From Promethearchaeota archaeon CR_4 (GTDB lineage Archaea; Asgardarchaeota; Lokiarchaeia; Sigyniarchaeales; CR-4), in NCBI GenBank assembly GCA_001940655.1, contig MBAA01000004.1, positions 542-10,413 of the forward strand: a stretch of DNA of 9,872 nt, written 5' to 3'. The notes beneath the pieces are model-generated. The model had not been told where the DNA came from, ran no database searches, and was given only the letters and a program-made list of their open reading frames with translations. Positions 5,145-9,872 of this stretch are shown here, piece after piece; position 1 is the stretch's first letter, and each line of letters begins with the position of its first letter. The translations under genes were made by a program, and so were the position numbers.

Positions 5145-6548
5145 TTATTCGTGAACTGTGTTTGAATTCTTTCTCCCTTTACCCAATTTATCTACATCTT
5201 CCTCATTCAAGACATCCGGCGGCAGCAGACGTACCCGTTCCCGTTGAGCTTCCATGTCGGTGATCGTCCCAAGAAGCTGGGAATAATACATCGAAATTTC
5301 CTCGAGCAATTCTTGACTTTCGATATTTTTCACCTTCACGAGCGCCAACCGCGCATTCACCGCGGCTTTAATCAATAGTTCCATGCCGTTGAGGATCAAG
5401 TTGGGAGACCACATCGGACGCATCGAAGCCCACCAGAAAGAACACGAGCTGATCCCCGAGTCGTAAAAATGTCGCGCGGTTTTCTTGTAATCCTGATATT
5501 CCATATTCAACTTTCCATTATTGCTGTTATTGAGGTCTGGATCCTGGGTTTCGTCGAGCATCTGAATGATTTTATTCACGCGACTGAGGAGCTTGTATTG
5601 GATCTTGTGAACCGGATTATCCGGATTTTTCCACAGTGGGTAATAAACCTCATTTTCGATATCCTGCATATCCGTGCTCCAACTGGATGGACGGGGTGGC
5701 TTACCCTTCTTCACGGGGAATTTAGTATTAAGGGAAGAGATGAAACATATTTCAACATTATCTGACTTGGCGATTTTTTCGAAGACTTTTTTCAGGAAAG
5801 TCTGTTCAGCGTGCTTGATGTGGTGGCCGAAGGTTTCCCCGTCTTGCGCGGTAATGATATAACTATCATCCTCATACATGTGGGTTATTTTTTGCACGAA
5901 TCCACTCGCATCGAGTCTGCCGAACGAGATGTCATTACTCACGTAATCATCCCGATAGAAGATGTCAAATCCACTGGAAAGTTGGTGGACTATGTTAGTC
6001 GGCCAAGCATCTGTGCAGGCGATACCGCTCGCGATCACCCACTTGTAACCGGCATCTTGGATGGTCTTCAAGACCTCGGGGGAGATCGCCATTTCTGGGG
6101 GGAAAAAACCCTTGCGGGACCACTGGGTGCCAAAGGTGGCAGTGTTCGTGATCTCATTCAAGTCGATCTGGTGGCGATTCTCGTCCGGTGGGAGGAGTGG
6201 CATCAGCGGGTGGAACTTGGCGGTTCCCACCACTTCGACTTTACCTTCATTTACCAGCTTTTTGAGGAGATCGACCGTCTCACCCAAATTATGTTCGTAG
6301 AGAAGGTCTATGAGCACGCCGTTGATGTTAATAGTCACTCGTGCATTGGGCGACCCATCGATCACGCGAAAGAGGGGTCGATAACATTCTTCATCGATCT
6401 GTTTTAATATGTCCGGTCGCTGCCATCTAGGTTGATAGATGTGTAAAAATGGAGCCCAGAATGTCCTTTTCGGGGAGCTTGGTTTAGATCCCCCAGTGAC
6501 TTTCTTTTTAATTCGTGTCTTGACCGGCCGTGCTTCACTTTTTGCCAT
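5145..6548 (-). CDS. Glycoside hydrolase family 57 protein
   Basis: A 467-aa GH57-type enzyme. The conserved regions appear in order: HIYQP (36-40), GKVEVVGTAKFHP (about 102-114), GFFPPEMAIS (147-156) holding the expected nucleophile E152, and TAQDGETFGHH (233-243) holding the expected acid/base D236. Both catalytic residues are present, so it should be active on an α-glucan (amylase, pullulanase, 4-α-glucanotransferase or branching activity); which one cannot be told. There is no signal peptide, and the first about 28 residues are Lys/Arg/Ser-rich and likely disordered, so it is cytoplasmic and probably acts on intracellular glucan. A helical C-terminal region (about 395-445) follows the barrel. 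It is the third gene of the operon; its ATG lies inside the histone gene (14-base overlap), suggesting translational coupling. Catalytic roles are by family analogy. Confidence 0.88.
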   Translation of the reverse strand: MAKSEARPVKTRIKKKVTGGSKPSSPKRTFWAPFLHIYQPRWQRPDILKQIDEECYRPLFRVIDGSPNARVTININGVLIDLLYEHNLGETVDLLKKLVNEGKVEVVGTAKFHPLMPLLPPDENRHQIDLNEITNTATFGTQWSRKGFFPPEMAISPEVLKTIQDAGYKWVIASGIACTDAWPTNIVHQLSSGFDIFYRDDYVSNDISFGRLDASGFVQKITHMYEDDSYIITAQDGETFGHHIKHAEQTFLKKVFEKIAKSDNVEICFISSLNTKFPVKKGKPPRPSSWSTDMQDIENEVYYPLWKNPDNPVHKIQYKLLSRVNKIIQMLDETQDPDLNNSNNGKLNMEYQDYKKTARHFYDSGISSCSFWWASMRPMWSPNLILNGMELLIKAAVNARLALVKVKNIESQELLEEISMYYSQLLGTITDMEAQRERVRLLPPDVLNEEDVDKLGKGRKNSNTVHE

Positions 6549-6777
6549 GTTGTTCCACGTAATCCATAGCCAGTGCGATATCGTTGGCAGTAACCGTTTT
6601 TCGCCCCGCGTGGTCAGCTATCTTGATTGCCACTTGGGTGATTTCCCGCCCGCGTTTTTCGAGTTGGGTAATCAATGATTGGATCGCGTCCTCAGACACG
6701 GGGCCCGCTCCCGCCTGTTTCATGAGACGCCTCAAGGGAGTTTTGCTGAAATAAAGATTTTTAGTTTTTTCTGGCAC
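6535..6777 (-). CDS. Archaeal histone (single histone fold)
   Basis: An 80-aa archaeal histone that would dimerise and wrap DNA. The fold is clear: α1 (TPLRRLMKQAGAGPVS), the long α2 (EDAIQSLITQLEKRGREITQVAIKIADHAG), then RKTVTANDIALAMDYVEQHGKK as L2 and α3. The RKTVTANDI L2 segment closely matches archaeal histones. The N-terminus is about 10 residues longer than in minimal HMf-like histones (MPEKTKNLYFSK), and this may be a short basic tail. GTG at 6777 is chosen because AGGAG lies 8 bases upstream; the in-frame GTG at 6786 overlaps that AGGAG and would add three residues. An in-frame TAG lies just upstream. It follows the ceramidase-like gene by 26 bases and overlaps the GH57 start, so it sits mid-operon, an unusual context for a chromatin protein. 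Confidence 0.93.
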   Translation of the reverse strand: MPEKTKNLYFSKTPLRRLMKQAGAGPVSEDAIQSLITQLEKRGREITQVAIKIADHAGRKTVTANDIALAMDYVEQHGKK

Positions 6778-6785
6778 ATCTAACA

Positions 6786-6790
6786 CTCCT
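6786..6790 (-). promoter_or_regulatory. Shine-Dalgarno site that decides the histone start
   Basis: AGGAG on the minus strand with an 8-base spacer to GTG at 6777. It overlaps the alternative GTG at 6786, which therefore could not use it. Confidence 0.55.
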
Positions 6791-6803
6791 GACTATGAGA
6801 ATC

Positions 6804-8042
6804 TTAGTCGTCCAAATTTTTGACTTTTTCGAGAACTTGCTTCACAGCATCCAGAATAATGTTACCCGCGTCCCGATGCACGCAAAACTGAGTTTCATCG
6901 CCCCCAGCATCATAAGATTCAGGGGGAAAGTAATAGCCGATGAAATCATTTGCAAGGGAGGCAACTAACACTTTCTGGAATCCAAGGTTGACCCCCAATT
7001 CCTTAATTTTACGACCGATGATTGCCACAGGTTCCCCGGGTAAACCAACGATAGCCACATTACCTATCTGAATCACTTGAACTTGGGTGTCGACCGTGAA
7101 ATTTGGATCGGAGCCAGTGATCCGCAGAAATGAATGGTTGTCCGCGAAATCTGCTTTTGCCACGGGGATCGAGACGAGTTTTACAACGGCTCGTAACGCG
7201 TCTCCGATGATTTGGGTACCATGCGCTATACTGTGTTCAATTCCATCACATGTATTGTTCACGATGGTTGTTGGCGATTCAGTAAGGTGCATTCCAGGTT
7301 TCTCGGGTAAATTAGGGGGAGTTCCGGGGTCTACATTCCCCGCTGCGCCAATTAAGGGTAAGACTATGACCTTGGATTTAGAACGGTTAACCAATTCCAT
7401 TGCGACTAATCCAAAGAGGTCTGCGCTATAGGTTTTCAACCCACGGTGTTCTAGGGGGTGGGTGGCCATGTTGTACAGGATCAATGATTGACCATCTTCC
7501 CGGGTAATTTCTAATGTAATGAGTTCCAGATCAGGATCTCCCGCGTGGGGATCCCATGTCCGCCGATTGTGCATCGTGGTTGGTGGCAACTTGGCGGTAC
7601 CAACTTTTATGGATGCTGGCCTTCGATTGTTCCACGCGTGAATCACCGCTGCAGCTAATTGTTCTCCAAGCTGGCGGGTTAGACCTTCATAGTCATATTT
7701 TACATCCAGCGGGTGAGATTCCGCCGCGGGAAGAATGGGAAATAATCTCGGTAAAGCGGGCCCGTAATGCGTGTGGGTGGCCGCAATCATGAGCGCCAAT
7801 TGTTCTATTCTATGCTTTGTTGCAGAATACACGATATTTCGCACGTTAGTCACAAATCGGCCGGGTACTCCAAAGAGGTCGCAACTTAAAATCGCTACCG
7901 CATAATCGTCATATTGCACGATCACCGCCCGAGAGTGGATAGCGTCGCTCGCCTTTTCTGCAAGATCAAAACCAGATGCGAGGGGGATCCCCGCAGGCAG
8001 TTTCAACTTGACTTCACTGAAACCTGTCACGAACGTCGTCAT
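6804..8042 (-). CDS. Neutral/alkaline ceramidase-like hydrolase
   Basis: A 412-aa protein matching the N-terminal catalytic domain of neutral/alkaline non-lysosomal ceramidases (zinc amidohydrolases). Visible landmarks are AATHTHYGP (87-95; H90/H92 expected zinc region), HNRR (158-161), ATHPLEH (193-199), YSADLFG (205-211), GAAGNVDPG (232-240), LPGEP (334-338) and NDFIGYYFPPESYDAGGDE (365-383). The C-terminal Ig-like domain of full-length ceramidases (about 650-750 aa) is absent. There is no signal peptide, so unlike secreted bacterial ceramidases it is probably cytoplasmic. Archaea are not known to make ceramides, so its real substrate, perhaps another amide-linked lipid or small amide, is unknown. 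It is first in an operon with the histone and GH57 genes. The ATG at 8042 follows a GC-rich leader with no clear Shine-Dalgarno site. Confidence 0.85.
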   Translation of the reverse strand: MTTFVTGFSEVKLKLPAGIPLASGFDLAEKASDAIHSRAVIVQYDDYAVAILSCDLFGVPGRFVTNVRNIVYSATKHRIEQLALMIAATHTHYGPALPRLFPILPAAESHPLDVKYDYEGLTRQLGEQLAAAVIHAWNNRRPASIKVGTAKLPPTTMHNRRTWDPHAGDPDLELITLEITREDGQSLILYNMATHPLEHRGLKTYSADLFGLVAMELVNRSKSKVIVLPLIGAAGNVDPGTPPNLPEKPGMHLTESPTTIVNNTCDGIEHSIAHGTQIIGDALRAVVKLVSIPVAKADFADNHSFLRITGSDPNFTVDTQVQVIQIGNVAIVGLPGEPVAIIGRKIKELGVNLGFQKVLVASLANDFIGYYFPPESYDAGGDETQFCVHRDAGNIILDAVKQVLEKVKNLDD

Positions 8043-8177
8043 TGTTCCCGTGTACGTCTACGCCGCCGAACCTTTTATTATCATCTAATTTATGAGGATC
8101 TTCGGTTTGGAACTCTTGGGAAATTGAAACGGCGTGCGAGCCGAAAAATTGAAAAATATCTGAGAATTGTTCTACAA
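8043..8177. promoter_or_regulatory. Divergent promoter region between the ceramidase-like operon and rps13
   Basis: A 135-base intergenic stretch. CCTTTTATTATCATC at 8071-8085 could act as a TATA-like box on the minus strand (GATAATAAAAGG) about 35 bases before the ATG at 8042, or on the plus strand. GAAAAATATC at 8151-8160 lies about 20-25 bases before the rps13 ATG, which would make rps13 transcripts nearly leaderless; this fits the absence of a Shine-Dalgarno site there. The exact start sites cannot be fixed by eye. Confidence 0.35.
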
Positions 8178-8690
8178 ATGCCACAACAATTAACACGTTC
8201 CGCATCTTTTCGTCCCTTGTTACGTGTCCGGAACACGTCCATTGATGGTAATCAAAAAATTGTTCAATCATTAAGTGGCATCAAGGGTCTTGGGCGACGA
8301 ATGGCCCAAGCAATCCTCCGCGTCTCGGGGATTGATGAGGAAATGCGGGCTGGAAATTTAAGTGAAAAGGAAGTATCAAAACTCGAGCAGATCATGGGTG
8401 ATCCGCTCAAATACGGTATCCCTCGATGGATGGTAAATCGCCAAAAGGACCTCCGAACAGGCGAAGACCGCCACATATCAAGCACGGATCTGGCGCTCGT
8501 TTTGAAGATTGACGTTGATCGTATGAAGAAGACCCGTAGCTGGAAAGGCGTCCGGCACCACCTCAATCTCAAGGTTCGTGGGCAGCACACACGCACCACT
8601 GGACGTTCGGGTTTGATCATCGGGGTCGCCCGGAAGAAGAAGGGCCAGCAGGGTGCATCGTCCGGAGCAAAGGAAGAGGAAAAGAAGTAG
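8178..8690 (+). CDS. rps13: 30S ribosomal protein S13 (uS13)
   Basis: A 170-aa small-subunit protein of the 30S head that contacts 16S rRNA and tRNA and bridges to the large subunit. The helix-hairpin-helix region reads DGNQKIVQSLSGIKGLGRRMAQAILRVSGID, followed by IPRWMVNRQKDLRTGEDRHI and the basic RNA-binding end SWKGVRHHLNLKVRGQHTRTTGR. The archaeal/eukaryotic length (about 150) is slightly exceeded by an N-terminal MPQQLTRSASF stretch and a Lys/Glu/Gly-rich tail (KKKGQQGASSGAKEEEKK). The open frame continues upstream to 7914, but that part overlaps the divergent gene antisense. ATG at 8178 is the only start that gives an S13-like N-terminus. First gene of the S13-S4-S11 cluster; the stop is 21 bases before rps4. 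Confidence 0.95.
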   Translation: MPQQLTRSASFRPLLRVRNTSIDGNQKIVQSLSGIKGLGRRMAQAILRVSGIDEEMRAGNLSEKEVSKLEQIMGDPLKYGIPRWMVNRQKDLRTGEDRHISSTDLALVLKIDVDRMKKTRSWKGVRHHLNLKVRGQHTRTTGRSGLIIGVARKKKGQQGASSGAKEEEKK

Positions 8691-8711
8691 TCAACTTCTA
8701 GGTGAGTTCAT

Positions 8712-9401
8712 ATGGGAGATCCGCGACGACAAAGACCGAAGGTAGTAACACCAAGTCACCCGTGGGAGAAAGCCCGGATTCAGGAAGAATTAAAGTCAGT
8801 GGGAGAGTATGGTCTCCGAAATAAGTGGGAATTGTGGAAGCACAAGACCCAATTGTCCCGGTTCCGTGAAACCGTTCGGAAACTCCGGGGATTATCAGGC
8901 GAAGAAGGTAAACGCCAATTGAAACAAATTGTCGATCGTCTCATTCGGATGGGCCTCTTAAATCCGGGAGGCCATACTTTTGATGACGTCCTCAACTTAT
9001 CCATCAAAGACTTTTTAGATAGGCGCCTCCAAACGCAGGTCTACAAGATTGGTTTGGCGAAGACCGTTACTCAGGCGCGTCAGTTCATCGTGCACCACCA
9101 CATTGCCGTGGATGGCCAAATCGTGAATTCTCCCTCCTACCTCATCTTGGGGAAGGATGAAGGGAAGATCGCGTTTGCCGCGTGGAGTCCCTATGCCAAT
9201 AAAGAACATCCCATCTACCAGATGATGACGGGAGCAGCGGGGACGCAAGCCCAGGAAGTAATTCCAGAAATTAAACCTACCAAGCGGCCTCCAGTCCGTT
9301 CCCGCAAGGGAGGGAGAGCTCCCAAGAAAGAAGAAGCGGAAGAGGATACCACAGAAGGGACTGGAGACCTCCCTAACGAGGCCAGCGATTCGGAGGAATG
9401 A
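8712..9401 (+). CDS. rps4: 30S ribosomal protein S4 (uS4)
   Basis: A 229-aa primary 16S rRNA-binding protein that nucleates 30S body assembly. It opens with the archaeal signature MGDPRRQRPK...TPSHPWEKARIQEE. The N-terminal helical domain runs to about residue 95. The S4 RNA-binding domain (about 100-145) shows DRRLQTQVYKIGLAKTVTQAR and HHHIAVDGQIVNSPSYL. Archaeal S4 is usually about 180 aa. Here about 50 extra residues form a tail that is first basic (RPPVRSRKGGRAPKK) and then strongly acidic (EEAEEDTTEGTGDLPNEASDSEE), probably disordered. AGGTGA ends 6 bases before the ATG. The rps11 start follows 5 bases after the stop, so translation is probably coupled. Confidence 0.96.
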   Translation: MGDPRRQRPKVVTPSHPWEKARIQEELKSVGEYGLRNKWELWKHKTQLSRFRETVRKLRGLSGEEGKRQLKQIVDRLIRMGLLNPGGHTFDDVLNLSIKDFLDRRLQTQVYKIGLAKTVTQARQFIVHHHIAVDGQIVNSPSYLILGKDEGKIAFAAWSPYANKEHPIYQMMTGAAGTQAQEVIPEIKPTKRPPVRSRKGGRAPKKEEAEEDTTEGTGDLPNEASDSEE

Positions 9402-9406
9402 AGTGA

Positions 9407-9811
9407 ATGCAGAAAAAGAAGAAAAGCGCCGAGAAATGGGCTATTTGTCACGTCTTTGCGAGTTATAATGATACCATCATTACTGCGACCGACCTAACCG
9501 GGGCTGAGACCCTCGCGAAATGCACGGGCGGTATGGTAGTAAAAGCAGATCGAGATGAGGGTAAACCCTACGCGGCGATGAAGTGTGGGTTCCGGGTTGC
9601 CCGGGACCTTCACGACAAGGGGATCACTCACATTCACATATTTGTCCGGGCGCCCGGTGGTAACGGTGCAAAAGCCCCCGGAGCTGGTGCTCAAGCAGCA
9701 GTTCGTGCATTGGCACGATCTGGTTTACGTGTTGGACGAATTGAAGAAACAACGCCCATTCCCCACGACAAGACTCGACGCAAGGGCGGCCGGCGTGGAC
9801 GCAGGGTATAA
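9407..9811 (+). CDS. rps11: 30S ribosomal protein S11 (uS11)
   Basis: A 134-aa protein of the 30S platform near the mRNA exit. The family core is clear: WAICHVFASYNDTIITATDLTGAETLAKCTGGM, then the KADRDEGKPYAAM segment, IHIFVRAPGGNGAKAPGAGAQAAVRALARSGLRVGRIEETTPIPHDKTRRKGGRRGRRV. Its length is normal for archaea. GGAGG (9392-9396) within the end of rps4 serves the ATG at 9407 with a 10-base spacer. In many archaea rpoD (Rpb3-like), rpl18e, rpl13 and rps9 follow directly. Here the 61 remaining bases hold T-tracts and no convincing start of rpoD. Confidence 0.97.
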   Translation: MQKKKKSAEKWAICHVFASYNDTIITATDLTGAETLAKCTGGMVVKADRDEGKPYAAMKCGFRVARDLHDKGITHIHIFVRAPGGNGAKAPGAGAQAAVRALARSGLRVGRIEETTPIPHDKTRRKGGRRGRRV

Positions 9812-9821
9812 ATTTTCCTCG

Positions 9822-9840
9822 TTTTTTTCCACTCTTTTTT
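9822..9840 (+). terminator. T-rich terminator after rps11
   Basis: T7 (9822-9828) and T6 (9835-9840) follow the rps11 stop within 30 bases. They are flanked by ATTTTCC (9812-9818) and GGAAAAT (9844-9850), which can pair as a weak 7-bp stem. This fits archaeal T-tract termination and suggests that the ribosomal transcript ends here. Confidence 0.55.
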
Positions 9841-9872
9841 ATAGGAAAATGTTGGCAGTAATTTAATTTGTC

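Noticed and set aside
5811..6407. 198-codon plus-strand open frame opposite GH57
   Set aside because: Antisense to the catalytic core of GH57, with no family features.
7914..8177. 88-codon upstream extension of the rps13 frame
   Set aside because: The translation is Arg/His-rich and unlike any S13 N-terminus, and the first part overlaps the divergent ceramidase-like gene. ATG at 8178 gives the family-like start.

Overview
The window reads as archaeal chromosome, most likely from an Asgard (Promethearchaeota) lineage. Firm archaeal markers are the ribosomal order S13-S4-S11, 3-dehydroquinate synthase II (the archaeal aromatic route), a single-domain histone and TATA-like AT boxes ahead of transcription units. 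The ESCRT-III (Snf7/CdvB family) protein, with a basic helical core, acidic linker and a C-terminal helix resembling a Vps4-binding motif, together with the histone, points towards Asgard. A TACK archaeon with CdvB proteins cannot be excluded from sequence alone.

Layout. (1) Positions 1-2131, minus strand: a tight operon. It has two tandem paralogous two-TM glycoprotein-like membrane proteins (259 aa each), a small HTH / coiled-coil / zinc-ribbon protein, and the 5' end of a further gene that runs off the left edge. I recognise no known system here, and it is the best candidate for something undescribed. (2) 2310-2780, minus strand: a GNAT acetyltransferase, followed by a 440-base gene-free stretch with an exact 22-bp tandem repeat carrying TGATCA and a TATA-like end. 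(3) 3221-3868, minus strand: ESCRT-III, divergent across a 139-base AT-rich promoter region from (4) aroB' (4008-5120, plus strand). (5) 5145-8042, minus strand: a three-gene operon transcribed as ceramidase-like amidohydrolase, then histone, then GH57 glycoside hydrolase; histone and GH57 overlap by 14 bases. (6) 8178-9811, plus strand: the ribosomal genes rps13-rps4-rps11, followed by T-rich sequence.

By eye the left third (about 600-3200) is more AT-rich than the right two thirds. The right side is core metabolism and translation, and the left side looks accessory or lineage-specific. Functional links that can be argued are the co-transcription of each operon and divergent control of the ESCRT-III/aroB' pair. 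The membrane-protein operon may couple an externally exposed glycosylated domain to an intracellular helix and a small DNA/RNA- or protein-binding zinc protein, but that is inference.
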